A DNA stretch of 64,000 bases from Rhodococcus sp. SBT000017 (GTDB lineage: Bacteria; Actinomycetota; Actinomycetes; Mycobacteriales; Mycobacteriaceae), in the NCBI RefSeq assembly GCF_003688915.1, contig NZ_REFU01000001.1, positions 4,340,001 to 4,404,000 on the forward strand, written 5' to 3'. Below, piece after piece: positions 1-8,609 of the stretch. Position numbers and translations under genes: made by a program. Each line of letters starts with the position of its first letter. Positions within the stretch are counted from its first letter, which is position 1. Under the pieces are notes generated by a model. The model was not told where the DNA came from. It worked only from the letters and a program-made list of their open reading frames with translations, and made no database searches.

Positions 1-1242
1 CTGCTCGAGGTCTGTGATATCGGCATCCGACGGGGCGGCGTCGAGTGCAGCCTGCGCTGCGGTTGCCGCCTCTGCCTTGGCCTCGGCGTCGGCCTTGGCC
101 GCATCGGCTGCGGTTCGGGCGTCGGCTGCGGCCTTCTCGGATTCGGTTTCCTCGCCTGCGGCGGCCTCGGCTGCAGCTTCGAGGTTCACGGCATTCTGCT
201 CGGCCATTGCGGCTACTGCGGCTGCAGTCTGAGCCTCGATGTTGAGTGCCAGCGATTTCGCGGCCGTGGCAGCAGCAGCGCGAACTGCAGCGGTCACCTT
301 GGCGAGGTTGAAGTTCTTGAACGAATCCTGAACGGCGGTAACGGAATCCGCGAGGGCCTTGTTCGACGCGTCGGCCTCGACCTTGGCAGTGGCGGCAAGT
401 TCGGCCTTCGCGTCGGCGTCCGCGCGGGCCGCCTCGGCTTCGGCAGTGGCTTCGGGATCGCCCGAGACGGCTGCGGCTTCGAGTTCCTTTGCCTTTGCGT
501 CTGCCTCCGCAGCGGCTGCTGCCGCACTGTCGGCGGCGGCCTTGGACTCATCTGCCGCGGTCTGCAGCTCGGCTGCGGTGTTCTTGGCTGCGGTGACTGC
601 AGCACTCGCGGCCTCGCTCTGGACTTTGGCCGATGCGGCGGCCGTGACGGCTGCCTTTGCCTTGACGTCGGCCTCGGCTGCGGCTACCTCGGCTTTGGTG
701 GCGTCGCTACTCGCGGCGGTGTCGGCGGCCATGGCTGTGTCGAGGCGCACCTGAGCGGCGGCAGATGCTTCAGCGGCAAGCTTGCTGGCCGCTTCGGCGT
801 CGGCGATTGCCTTCTTCTCGGCGTCGGAGAGCTGCGGGATGATGTCGAGGTTGACCGTCGCGGTTCCGTCGTCGTTCATGACGATGCCGGGGACGATCTG
901 GGGCAGGGGGCGGATGCTCGACGGTGCTTCGGGGGCCGGGACGGCGGCGGCAGCCGCAGCGTCGGCAGCGGCGGCAGCGGCATCCTCCGAGGTCACAGCG
1001 GGTGTCTGAAGTTCCCCGTCGACGGTGGCCGATCCTTCGACGGCTGCGCCCTCCTCGGCGGTGGGGGCTCCGGATTCGGTGCCGCCTTCGGTGGCGGGCT
1101 GCTCGACGACGGAGCTGTCCGGTGTGGTCGGTTCCTGCGCACTGGCGATTCCCGGTGCGGCGAGGGAGAGGGACAGTGCCATGGCGGCCCCGGCAGCGGC
1201 GAGGCGCGCCTTCTTGGACCTGGCGATCGACTTCTGCGACAT
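1..1242 (-). CDS. Ala-rich secreted coiled-coil protein (3' part beyond window)
   Basis: The reading frame is open from an ATG at 1242 to the window edge, giving 414 residues without a stop. It opens with a clear Sec signal: a basic start (MSQKSIARSKKAR), a hydrophobic Ala/Leu core, and a probable cleavage site after ASA near residue 36. A Thr/Glu/Pro-rich stretch follows, then a short segment with hydrophobic character (PLPQIVPGIVMNDDGTATVN), and from about residue 135 a long Ala/Glu/Lys/Asp repeat that should form an extended helix or coiled coil. I do not recognise the family. An envelope-spanning or wall-associated structural protein is possible. The opposite-strand frames here are Ser/Ala shadows of this composition. 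Confidence 0.75.
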   Translation of the reverse strand, partial: MSQKSIARSKKARLAAAGAAMALSLSLAAPGIASAQEPTTPDSSVVEQPATEGGTESGAPTAEEGAAVEGSATVDGELQTPAVTSEDAAAAAADAAAAAAVPAPEAPSSIRPLPQIVPGIVMNDDGTATVNLDIIPQLSDAEKKAIADAEAASKLAAEASAAAQVRLDTAMAADTAASSDATKAEVAAAEADVKAKAAVTAAASAKVQSEAASAAVTAAKNTAAELQTAADESKAAADSAAAAAAEADAKAKELEAAAVSGDPEATAEAEAARADADAKAELAATAKVEADASNKALADSVTAVQDSFKNFNLAKVTAAVRAAAATAAKSLALNIEAQTAAAVAAMAEQNAVNLEAAAEAAAGEETESEKAAADARTAADAAKADAEAKAEAATAAQAALDAAPSDADITDLEQ

Positions 1243-1460
1243 GGAGATTGTGGCCCTTCGGTCAGTGGCAGCATCGTGCTGCGCGCACCCGCCCTCCCAC
1301 GCGGAACGGGTGTTGTTGGTGAGTCACACGAACAACCGTGTTGACGTGACCGTAAACCAACCGGCCGGTCTCGGGAACCGTTAACGGCTTTACCTGAGAA
1401 TTGGTTATGAAAGTGTTACTGATGGGACGCATGTGACGAGAGAGATTCTCGACATGCAAC

Positions 1461-1490
1461 GGCGGTCGAGGCGTGTACGTCTCGACCGCC
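1461..1490 (-). terminator. hairpin after the MFS gene
   Basis: A perfect 10-bp inverted repeat (GGCGGTCGAG and CTCGACCGCC) with a 10-nt loop begins 27 bases beyond the MFS stop codon. There is no strong T-tract, as is common in actinobacteria. It separates the MFS gene from the promoter region of the Ala-rich gene. Confidence 0.6.
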
Positions 1491-1517
1491 GCGAAAAGCC
1501 GTTCGGATGAAGGTATT

Positions 1518-2744
1518 TCAGTCGCCGACCGTCACGGCCCGGGCCTCGTCGATGCTGTGAGGTGCAGGTTCGTGGTCGTCGACGTGAGCGAGCACCTTCC
1601 GGCCGGTTGCCAGGACCACGATGGCGAGAGCGGTGCAGGCGGCACCCACCCAGAACGGGACGTGCATGTTCGACTCGCCCAGTTTTCCGGCCAGGTAGGG
1701 AGCCGCGGCCCCGCCGGTGAAGCGAACGAAGCTGTAGGCCGCCGATGCCGTCGAGCGCTCGACCGGTGCCGAGATCATCACGGTCTCGGTGATCAGCGTG
1801 TTGTTGACGCCGAGGAACAACCCGGCCACGACGGTTCCCACGATGAGGACGGTCTTGTTCTCGGTGAACATCGCCATGACGCCCAGATCGAGGGCGAACA
1901 GCAGCAGTGCGAGCATCATCATGTTCAGCGTTCCGAAGGCCCGCTGCAGCTTCGGTGCGATGAACACCGACGCGACCGCCAGGCACAGGCCCCAGCCGAA
2001 GAAGATGAAGCCGATCGAGTACGTGCCCATGTCCAACGGGAACGGGGTGTAGGCGAGGAGGGTGAAGAATCCGTAGTTGTAGAGCAGCGCGGTGATGCCG
2101 ACGGTGAGCAGGCCGCGGTGCCGAAGCGCGCGGAACGGATCGAGTATCGACGTGGTGTGCGCTGGCTTCGGGGTGTCCGGGAGCATGACGATGAGCAGGA
2201 TGAACGCGATGGCCATCAGTGCGGCAACTCCGAAGAACGGTCCGCGCCAGCTGAATCCGCCGAGAACTCCACCGACGAGGGGCCCGGTGGCGATACCGAT
2301 ACCCAGTGCGGCCTCGTAGAGGATGATCGCGCGGGCGACACCTCCCGATGCGGCACCGACGATGGTCGAGAGTGCCGTCGCGATGAACAGGGCGTTGCCC
2401 AGTCCCCAGCCTGCGCGGAAACCGATGATCTCGCCGACCGATCCGGATGTGCCTGCCAGGGCGGCGAAGACGACGATGATCGCCAGTCCCACCAGCAGGG
2501 TGCGCTTGGGTCCGAAGCGGCTCGACACCACTCCGGTGATCAGCATCGCGACGCCGGTCACGAGCATGTAGCTGGTGAACAGCAACGACACCTGAGACGG
2601 CGAGGCGTCGAGTTGTTCGCCGATGGGTTTGAGGATGGGATCGACGAGGCCGATGCCCATGAAGGCGATGACGCTGGCGAACGCGACGGCCCACACCGCT
2701 CGCGGTTGCTTCAGCAGGCTGTCGGAGGAAGTGCTGGTGGTCAC
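1518..2744 (-). CDS. MFS drug/solute exporter
   Basis: The product is a 408-residue integral membrane protein of the major facilitator superfamily, probably a proton-coupled exporter. About twelve hydrophobic segments are visible. The loop between helices 2 and 3 carries the MFS signature (SSRFGPKRTLLVG), and helix 5 has a GPLVGGVLGGFSWRGPF motif typical of DHA1-type drug antiporters. The GTG start at 2744 overlaps the stop of the upstream marR-type gene by four bases (GTGA), so the two are translationally coupled. Longer upstream starts in this frame would lie inside the regulator and are rejected. Substrate is unknown. Confidence 0.9.
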   Translation of the reverse strand: MTTSTSSDSLLKQPRAVWAVAFASVIAFMGIGLVDPILKPIGEQLDASPSQVSLLFTSYMLVTGVAMLITGVVSSRFGPKRTLLVGLAIIVVFAALAGTSGSVGEIIGFRAGWGLGNALFIATALSTIVGAASGGVARAIILYEAALGIGIATGPLVGGVLGGFSWRGPFFGVAALMAIAFILLIVMLPDTPKPAHTTSILDPFRALRHRGLLTVGITALLYNYGFFTLLAYTPFPLDMGTYSIGFIFFGWGLCLAVASVFIAPKLQRAFGTLNMMMLALLLFALDLGVMAMFTENKTVLIVGTVVAGLFLGVNNTLITETVMISAPVERSTASAAYSFVRFTGGAAAPYLAGKLGESNMHVPFWVGAACTALAIVVLATGRKVLAHVDDHEPAPHSIDEARAVTVGD

Positions 2745-3202
2745 GAAGAAGTTCCTCTCGTTCCGCGATCGACGGGCTCGAGGATGCTGCGAAGCTCGCT
2801 CAGTCCGTCGGTCAGTTTCTGTATCTGTTCCGGGTCGCGGTCGGACAGGTACGGCACCAGTCCGTCGACGATGTGGCGTCGACCCGCGGCGAGCCACCGG
2901 TGGCCGTCGTCGGTCATCTCGATGAGGACGGCACGGGAATCGTCGGGATCGGCGGTCCGGGTGACGAGGCCGCTCTTGCTCAGCTTGGTGAGCAATGCCG
3001 TCGCCGACGGTTGGGAGCAGCGGTCCAGCTCGGCGAACGTGCTGATACGCAGTGGCTGGTATTCCTCCAGCAACGACAGCGCTCGCATCCACGCTCTGGG
3101 CCATTCGTCGCTGCCGAACCGTGCGGCCAAGCGGACGAACCGTGACGAGCTGGTGACCAATTGCGACAGGAGGTCCCGGATGTCTGCGTCGGAGTGACTC
3201 AC
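2741..3202 (-). CDS. MarR-family transcriptional regulator
   Basis: This 153-residue protein has the MarR winged-helix layout: an N-terminal dimerisation helix, the recognition region around ISTFAELDRCSQPSATALLTKL, and the wing with the family pattern GLVTRTADPDDSRAVLIEMTDDG at about residues 80-101. It most likely represses itself and the overlapping MFS exporter and is released by a ligand. The GTG start at 3202 has no Shine-Dalgarno sequence but lies 7 bases downstream of a perfect TAATAT -10 box, so the transcript is probably leaderless. Confidence 0.9.
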   Translation of the reverse strand: MSHSDADIRDLLSQLVTSSSRFVRLAARFGSDEWPRAWMRALSLLEEYQPLRISTFAELDRCSQPSATALLTKLSKSGLVTRTADPDDSRAVLIEMTDDGHRWLAAGRRHIVDGLVPYLSDRDPEQIQKLTDGLSELRSILEPVDRGTRGTSS

Positions 3203-3209
3203 CGGATTA

Positions 3210-3215
3210 ATATTA
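3210..3215 (-). promoter_or_regulatory. -10 box (TAATAT) of the marR-MFS operon
   Basis: Read on the minus strand, TAATAT occupies -13 to -8 relative to the GTG start at 3202, the expected position for a leaderless actinobacterial transcript. It is embedded in the palindrome TAATATTA (3207-3214), which could also be part of the MarR operator. Confidence 0.5.
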
Positions 3216-3277
3216 CATACGCTAACTATCTATACGAAAAGCGCACTGTATCGCCGCCTGGCATCGACGGCGACGAG

Positions 3278-3874
3278 TCAGTACTGGCGCAGGAGATCGG
3301 CGATGTCGCGGTCCCACTGGGCGTCCCGCCGACCGTCGTAGCGGAAGCGCATCAGGTGATAGAAGCCGATGAGAACGGATGCCACGAGCACCCAGCTACC
3401 GATGGTGTTGAAGATCGACGCAGCGACGACGTCCGACGAGGTCAGTGGTCGCATGCTCAGATCTCCGCTGTTGTCGACCCAGATCTGCGTGGTGGTACCG
3501 GCAGGCGATCCGGTGTCGACGCTGACGCGTCCGGTGTGCTCGACGCCTCGGTAGACCCAACGTGAGTCGACGGCGGTCGCCGCTGCGCCGGTCGCGCCGA
3601 ACTCGGTCGATGCCACGGGTGTGGATTCGGCGACGGCCGTCGTGGTCGCGGTGACCTGGTGGATCGAACTCTTCTGGTCCTCTAGTCGTTGTTGTTGATC
3701 GGTGTGGGCGGTGGCACCGATCCACAGCGACACCGGAACCATGAGTATCAGCAGTGCGGTCACCCAGTGCTTGATGCGTGCCTGGCGTACGTCGCAGTCG
3801 CGGAGCAACGGGTTGGGGTGGCCGTCGAAGGCGGAGCGTCCCGAACTGTCCTGCCCGGTGAGTTTGCGGCGCAT
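3278..3874 (-). CDS. Rv1733c-family membrane protein
   Basis: The 198-residue product has two hydrophobic segments, near residues 36-56 and 155-177, with an extracytoplasmic region between them. It shows the pattern I associate with the mycobacterial Rv1733c family: NPLLR near the N-terminus, a central W-V-x-R-G-V-E-x-x-G-R-V-S-V-D-x-G block, then TTTQIWVDNSGDLS, and a C-terminal W-x-x-D-I-x-x-L. The function of this family is unknown; the mycobacterial member belongs to the dormancy regulon. The ATG at 3874 is preferred over a GTG at 3886. It is divergent from the lysoplasmalogenase-like gene. Confidence 0.7.
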   Translation of the reverse strand: MRRKLTGQDSSGRSAFDGHPNPLLRDCDVRQARIKHWVTALLILMVPVSLWIGATAHTDQQQRLEDQKSSIHQVTATTTAVAESTPVASTEFGATGAAATAVDSRWVYRGVEHTGRVSVDTGSPAGTTTQIWVDNSGDLSMRPLTSSDVVAASIFNTIGSWVLVASVLIGFYHLMRFRYDGRRDAQWDRDIADLLRQY

Positions 3875-3958
3875 GATGGTCCCCACTGCCTCGAAATGAT
3901 CCGACCGACCTTTCCACGATGGCGACGCGACCTGCGAGTATCAAGCGATAGGGGTCAG

Positions 3959-3972
3959 CGTCACATGTGACG
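3959..3972. promoter_or_regulatory. 14-bp perfect palindrome CGTCACATGTGACG
   Basis: This palindrome lies in the 132-bp region between two divergent genes, 35 bases before the ATG at 4007. A further TCACTGTGAC half-site-like stretch follows it at 3974-3983. It looks like a dimeric regulator site; the binding protein is unknown. Confidence 0.4.
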
Positions 3973-4006
3973 CTCACTGTGACGAGATTTCTGTGGAGGT
4001 CTGCAT

Positions 4007-4642
4007 ATGGTTGTCGGTCGGATTCGGCGGGCTCGCACGGCCGCGCTGGTAGCGGGTGCGGTGACCGTGGTCGGTGCGTGGGCGGGGTCGATGCCCGTGC
4101 AGCGGATGGCCAAGCCGCTGATTGTTCCGGCACTGGCGAGCGGGCTCGATCCGGTGCGAGATCGGGTGCTGTTGGCGGGTCTTGCGGCCGCCACGGTCGG
4201 CGATGCGCTGTTGATCGACCCCGACGACGATTCCGCTCTGGAATGGGGCGCGCGTGCGTTCGCCGTGATGCAGGGCAGTTACACGTATCTGCTGTTTCGG
4301 AGGGGCGCGCGTCCGTCGCTGGTCGACGCCGTTCCGCGGTACACCGGATGGGCGGTCGCGGCGACGCTACTTGCCAAGCGTCAGCCCGCGGTGGCGTCGA
4401 CCCTGATCGCCTACGGTGCGGTGCTCGCGACCACGTCGACCCTGTCTGCTCGTTCCGTTTCACGCGGTGGCGATCGGCGGCTGATGATCGGCGGAGTTCT
4501 GTTCACCGTCTCCGATGCGCTGATCGTGTTCAGACGACTGTTTCTGACCGAGGACCGTCAGCGGCGGACCGCGGAGGCGATCATTCTGTCGACGTACGTC
4601 GCGGCGCAGGTCCTACTCGTCGAGGCCCTGGCTGCGGGGTAG
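4007..4642 (+). CDS. YhhN-family lysoplasmalogenase-like membrane protein
   Basis: This 211-residue protein is largely hydrophobic, with about seven to eight membrane segments. It has the YhhN (TMEM86) features: an early KPLIVPAL motif, a GDALL motif near residue 66, an ARAFAVMQGSYTYLLF block, and a late GGVLFTVSDALIVFRR block with Ser/Asp. Characterised family members cleave the vinyl-ether bond of lysoplasmalogens, but most bacterial members are untested. The ATG at 4007 is preceded by GGAGG with good spacing. Its last 30 bases overlap the end of the convergent gene. Confidence 0.8.
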   Translation: MVVGRIRRARTAALVAGAVTVVGAWAGSMPVQRMAKPLIVPALASGLDPVRDRVLLAGLAAATVGDALLIDPDDDSALEWGARAFAVMQGSYTYLLFRRGARPSLVDAVPRYTGWAVAATLLAKRQPAVASTLIAYGAVLATTSTLSARSVSRGGDRRLMIGGVLFTVSDALIVFRRLFLTEDRQRRTAEAIILSTYVAAQVLLVEALAAG

Positions 4643-5065
4643 CAGCAGTACTCGCTCGCGGTGGGCAGGGTCGACGCGAACGGCGATGACGGTGCCGGGC
4701 TCGAATCGCGAGGTGTCCGACTGCGGGATGTCGTACACGATCTTGCCGAAGTAGCTGCCCGAGCCGGGCACGGTGAATTCGAGGTCCAACTCGGCGGTGT
4801 CGTCGTCGATGCGGCGAATGGCGTCCACCGTCGCCCACCCTTCGACGCCGTGTTCGATCAGTTCCTTCTGCTCACGCGTCGGTCGTCCGGCGATCATCAT
4901 GGCCAGGCCGAGCGCTGCGCCGAATCCGGCGACCAGGGCCGCCAGCTGGTAGGGAAGCGTCCCGGGGGGAGTTCGCTTCATCAGCCAACCGATCCAGATC
5001 GCCAGCACGATTGCGTAAACGGTCGTCACGAAGACGACGGATCGGACGATTCTCGTGTTGTTCAC
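4613..5065 (-). CDS. DUF3592-like membrane protein
   Basis: The 150-residue product has two N-terminal membrane helices (about residues 9-29 and 39-60). A soluble beta-rich domain follows, with a GWATVDAIRRIDDDTAELDLEFTVPGSG block and a later VDPAHRERVLLLP ending. This layout (two helices, then a 'conversion of a value, G-x-A-x-V' domain) resembles DUF3592 proteins. Function is unknown. The GTG start at 5065 has an AGGAG Shine-Dalgarno 8 bases upstream. The 3' end overlaps the lysoplasmalogenase-like gene tail-to-tail by 30 bp. Confidence 0.7.
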   Translation of the reverse strand: MNNTRIVRSVVFVTTVYAIVLAIWIGWLMKRTPPGTLPYQLAALVAGFGAALGLAMMIAGRPTREQKELIEHGVEGWATVDAIRRIDDDTAELDLEFTVPGSGSYFGKIVYDIPQSDTSRFEPGTVIAVRVDPAHRERVLLLPRSQGLDE

Positions 5066-5145
5066 TTCGGTGCTCCTGGGTCGCTGGAAGCGACTGATCG
5101 ATATTCGACGATAGGGGGTTACCGGTAAGTAGGGTTACATGTACG

Positions 5146-5943
5146 GTGATCGATGTGACTCGACCAACTGTCTTCATCTCAGGCGCTGCAGCCGGCATCG
5201 GCCGCGCGACGGCTCTCAAGTTCGCGGCCAATGGCTACCTCGTCGGTGCGTACGACATCGACGAGACCGGCTTGGCATCGCTCGGCAAGGAAGCTGCTTC
5301 GCTCAGCGGCCGCGTGGTCACCGGCATCTTGGATGTAACCAACTCGGACCAGTGGGAAACCCGGTTGAAGGAGTTCGTCGGGGAGGGTGACGGTCGACTC
5401 GACATTCTGATCAACAATGCCGGAATTCTGGCCGCGGGTGCCTTCGAGGACATGCCGCTGTCGGTGCACCGTCGGCAGATCGACATCAACTTCAACGGGG
5501 TCATCTACGGCACTCACGCCGCCTTCCCGTATCTGAGGGACACGGCCGGCGCTCAGGTCGTCAACCTGTGCTCGGCATCGGCCATCTACGGTCAGCCCGA
5601 GTTGGTGACCTACGGCGCGTCCAAGTTCGCGGTGCGCGGCATCACCGAGGCACTGGATCTCGAGTGGAGCAAGTACGACATCGCCGTCAAGGCCATGTGG
5701 CCGCTGTTCGTCCAGACGGCGATGACCCAGGGTGTGTCGACGGGCACCACGAGCTCGTTGGGAATCAAGCTCACCGTGAAAGATGTGTCCGACGCGATTT
5801 TCGACGCGACCCGTCCAGTGAAGCGTCGGTTGCACAAGGTGCATTTCCCGGTCGGCTTGCCTTCCAAGGCGCTCTCGCTCGGGTCACGCTTCTCGCCCGC
5901 ATGGCTCACTCGCGAGGTCAACCGGCGCCTGAGCCACACCTAG
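5146..5943 (+). CDS. short-chain dehydrogenase/reductase
   Basis: A 265-residue classical SDR with an NAD(P)-binding Rossmann fold. It carries the GAAAGIG cofactor motif at residues 13-19, a YDIDE segment in which the acidic residue ending strand beta2 suggests NAD(H) preference, the INNAG motif, a catalytic Ser in LCSASAIYG, and the YGASK catalytic Tyr/Lys pair. The substrate is not evident. The start is GTG at 5146, with a second in-frame GTG at 5155 that would also keep the whole fold. It is transcribed away from the DUF3592-like gene. Confidence 0.9.
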   Translation: MIDVTRPTVFISGAAAGIGRATALKFAANGYLVGAYDIDETGLASLGKEAASLSGRVVTGILDVTNSDQWETRLKEFVGEGDGRLDILINNAGILAAGAFEDMPLSVHRRQIDINFNGVIYGTHAAFPYLRDTAGAQVVNLCSASAIYGQPELVTYGASKFAVRGITEALDLEWSKYDIAVKAMWPLFVQTAMTQGVSTGTTSSLGIKLTVKDVSDAIFDATRPVKRRLHKVHFPVGLPSKALSLGSRFSPAWLTREVNRRLSHT

Positions 5944-6065
5944 AACTCGTCGCCGGACGATGCCGGCACTGCGCCGGTATCGTCGGTCTTTCGAGCAATC
6001 GGTGTCGAAAGGTGGGTCGGGGTTTCTTCATGCTGAGTACGTGGGGTTCGAGCAGAGTACGGCAA

Positions 6066-6674
6066 ATGGGTTGGGTGCGAGCCTGGTTGGTGGTAGTCGG
6101 GGCCGGTACGGCGCTTGTTCTCACCGGTTGCAGCAGTGAGTCCGCTGCCCAGGCTCCGCCGCCTGCGTCGACCACCACCCTTGCGCCGACAACCACGACG
6201 GCAACCACCACCCCTGCGCCCGTGACGACCACGGAGATACCACTCCCGCCGCCTCCGCCTCCGGCCGAGCCGCCGCCCACCGAGGAACCGCAGACGACGT
6301 ACGCCGCCATCGGTGGTGCGTACTACTTCAGTTCCCCCGACGGTTTGTTCCAGTGCGGAATCGTGCCGCTGTCGAGCCGTACCGAGGCCGGGTGCCAGGG
6401 CTCCACCACTCCGGTGCCGCCGCGGCCCGAGGACTGCATGATCAACTGGGGCAACGGTATTCGAGTCACCAACGAAGGGCCTGCGGCATTCATGTGCTCC
6501 GGCGGCGTGGTCTACACCTCGGGTGGGGACACGATCGATCCACCGCTCGCGGTCGGCGCGACCATCGCCGAGAACGGATTCACCTGCACGTCCGCCGAGA
6601 ACGGCATCTCGTGTGTCGACGATGCGACCGGACACGGTTTCCGCATCGCACCGGACAGCAACGAAGTCTATTGA
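6066..6674 (+). CDS. secreted lipoprotein, unknown function
   Basis: The 202-residue product has a lipoprotein signal with lipobox LTGC (Cys22). A Thr/Pro-rich linker follows (many TTTT and PPPP runs, about residues 30-75), and then a compact Cys-containing domain with a YYFSSPDGLFQCGI start and a GFRIAPDSNEVY end. Four or more Cys pairs in this domain suggest disulfides outside the membrane. I do not recognise a catalytic motif. An ATG at 6030 would add 12 residues. The chosen start gives a normal signal length and has CAGAGT at the leaderless -10 distance. It overlaps the next gene by four bases. Confidence 0.75.
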   Translation: MGWVRAWLVVVGAGTALVLTGCSSESAAQAPPPASTTTLAPTTTTATTTPAPVTTTEIPLPPPPPPAEPPPTEEPQTTYAAIGGAYYFSSPDGLFQCGIVPLSSRTEAGCQGSTTPVPPRPEDCMINWGNGIRVTNEGPAAFMCSGGVVYTSGGDTIDPPLAVGATIAENGFTCTSAENGISCVDDATGHGFRIAPDSNEVY

Positions 6675-7360
6675 GCGAGAACACGATCGGCAGCGAGCCG
6701 TCGTCGGACGACGCCGGCCCCACCGAGTGGGGTGAGAACCCCAACGGCGTCGGACCGTGGTCCGACACGCACACCGAACCGCCGCCCGACGATCCACGAT
6801 TGGACCCGGAACTGCTCGCCGGCGGTGACCGCCGCAACGTCGTCGACGCCTACCGCTACTGGCGACGCGAGGCGATCGTCGCCGACATCGACACCCGACG
6901 CCTTTCGCTGCACGTCGCCATCGAGAACTTCACCAACGACGCCAACATCGGGACGGTGGTGCGTACCGCGAACGCCTTCGCGGCTCAGGCGGTCCACATC
7001 GTCGGGCGTCGTCGGTGGAACCGTCGCGGTGCCATGGTCACCGACCGCTACCAGCACATCCATCACCACGACTCGGTGGAGGCGCTGATGGCGTTCGCCG
7101 CGGAGCAGCGCCTCGTCGTCGTGGCCGTGGACAACACCCCGGGGTCGGTGCCGATCGAGACGGCGGAGTTGCCGCGTCACTGCCTGCTGCTCTTCGGGCA
7201 GGAGGGACCGGGGGTCACCGCCAGTGCCCGCGAATCGGCCTCGATGACGGTATCGATCGCCCAATTCGGTTCCACCCGCAGCATCAATGCAGGTGTTGCC
7301 GCCGGGATTGCCATGCACTCCTGGATTCGGCGGCATGCCGATCTCGATACTGCGTGGTGA
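6671..7360 (+). CDS. SpoU/TrmH-family RNA 2'-O-methyltransferase
   Basis: This 229-residue enzyme should methylate the ribose of a tRNA or rRNA nucleotide using S-adenosylmethionine. All three SPOUT motifs are visible: motif 1 NDANIGTVVRTANAF, motif 2 LLLFGQEGPGV, and motif 3 STRSINAGVAAGI, which form the trefoil knot. The first 65 residues are acidic and probably disordered. The start is a TTG at 6671 that overlaps the lipoprotein stop (TTGA), so coupling is likely. It resembles mycobacterial Rv0881. The exact RNA target is unknown. Confidence 0.88.
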   Translation: MSENTIGSEPSSDDAGPTEWGENPNGVGPWSDTHTEPPPDDPRLDPELLAGGDRRNVVDAYRYWRREAIVADIDTRRLSLHVAIENFTNDANIGTVVRTANAFAAQAVHIVGRRRWNRRGAMVTDRYQHIHHHDSVEALMAFAAEQRLVVVAVDNTPGSVPIETAELPRHCLLLFGQEGPGVTASARESASMTVSIAQFGSTRSINAGVAAGIAMHSWIRRHADLDTAW

Positions 7361-7435
7361 AAACTCAGCGTTTCCGGGTGTGCTTTCCGGGGCGGGATGT
7401 AACGAATCAGCAACGGTAGTGGCAGGATTGCGGGT

Positions 7436-8572
7436 ATGCAGGAGTTGTGGTCGCAGCGTGCGGACGCTGCGGAGGGGGCCGTCGTCGCGCGGCACATGCG
7501 TCGGCTGTGGGGGCTCCCGGGCACGACGTTGGGAGTCGTCGCCTGGCCACCGGCGCGCAAGGAACGGATGTTCCTGCGCTGGCACTACTGGTGGCAGGCC
7601 CACCTGCTCGACTGTGCGGTCGACGCCGCAGATCGCGACCTCACGGCCAAGCGCCGTCGGCGACTGAACAAGATCACCCGAGCGCACCGAACCCGCAACG
7701 TCAGCGGGTGGACCAACAACTACTACGACGACATGGCGTGGCTCGGGTTGGCGCTCGAACGCGCGCAGCGGCAGCACTTCGTCGGCAATCGCGGCGGCAT
7801 CCAGCAGATCGAGATGGAGTTGTTCGACGCCTGGTCCCCGGCCGAGGGTGGTGGCATTCCGTGGCGCAAGAAGTCGGATTTCTACAACGCACCAGCCAAC
7901 GGTCCGGCCGCGATCATGCTGGCGCGCACCGGTCGGCTGTGGCGTGCCCAGGAGATGGCCGACTGGATGGACCGCACCCTCAAAGACCCGCGCACGGGGC
8001 TGATTCTGGACGGGATGCACTCCACCCGCGCACTCGTCGATGCCGGAAAGCCCGGTGAGATGGAACGCGCCGTGTACAGCTACTGCCAAGGCGTCACGTT
8101 GGGCCTCGAGACCGAACTCGCCGTTCGGCTCGGCGAACCCAGGCACGCCCAGCGAGTCCATGCCCTGGTCGACGCCATAGACAACCACCTGACCCGCAAC
8201 CTCGTCATCACCGGCGGCGGTGGGGGAGACGGCGGCCTGTTCAACCCGATCCTCGCGCGCTACCTGGCGATCGTTGCGTTGGAGCTACCCGGAGACTCGG
8301 ACGCCGACGACCGAGCCCGCGAACTCGCAGCAGCGATCGTGCTGAACTCGGCCGAGTCGGCGTGGGAGAACCGCCTCGAAGTGGAAGACAATCCACTGTT
8401 CGGAGCCGACTGGACCCGCGAAGCCCGTTTCCCGGGGCAAGGCCTGCACATCGCCACCTTCACCGAAGGAACGGTCCGACCGTCAGATGTGCCCGAACGG
8501 GACCTCTCGGTGCAACTCGGCGGCTGGATGCTCATGGAAGCCGCATACCGCGTCGCAGCTGCAGGTTTCTAG
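7436..8572 (+). CDS. glycoside hydrolase family 76-like protein
   Basis: The 378-residue product has the alpha/alpha-barrel pattern of GH76 alpha-1,6-mannanases. The Asp-Asp pair in NNYYDDMAWLGLAL (Asp98-Asp99) matches the catalytic pair of the family, and a GGIPWRKKSDFYNAPANGPAA block follows. In actinobacteria with mannan-containing envelope glycans, such enzymes may trim lipomannan or arabinomannan. No signal peptide is evident, so a cytoplasmic role is also possible. CAGGAT at 7423-7428 is at the leaderless -10 distance from the ATG. The gene ends inside a partly duplicated TTTCTAGTCGTT sequence. Confidence 0.8.
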   Translation: MQELWSQRADAAEGAVVARHMRRLWGLPGTTLGVVAWPPARKERMFLRWHYWWQAHLLDCAVDAADRDLTAKRRRRLNKITRAHRTRNVSGWTNNYYDDMAWLGLALERAQRQHFVGNRGGIQQIEMELFDAWSPAEGGGIPWRKKSDFYNAPANGPAAIMLARTGRLWRAQEMADWMDRTLKDPRTGLILDGMHSTRALVDAGKPGEMERAVYSYCQGVTLGLETELAVRLGEPRHAQRVHALVDAIDNHLTRNLVITGGGGGDGGLFNPILARYLAIVALELPGDSDADDRARELAAAIVLNSAESAWENRLEVEDNPLFGADWTREARFPGQGLHIATFTEGTVRPSDVPERDLSVQLGGWMLMEAAYRVAAAGF

Positions 8573-8593
8573 TCGTTCCGCGGGCTCCACTCC
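8572..8593 (-). repeat. copy of the dispersed GGAGTGGAGCC repeat
   Basis: On the minus strand this reads as GGAGTGGAGCCCGCGGAACG followed by AC, one base different from the family core. It lies in the 37-bp convergent gap between the GH76 and DedA genes. It is flanked by two copies of GGTTTCTAGTCGTT 35 bases apart. Confidence 0.75.
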
Positions 8594-8609
8594 TGCCGGT
8601 TTCTAGTCG

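Noticed and set aside
1473..3197. Long plus-strand ORF (574 codons) opposite the MFS and MarR genes
   Set aside because: Its Arg/Asp/Gly/His-rich composition is a codon-position shadow of the minus-strand genes, which have clear families and coupling.
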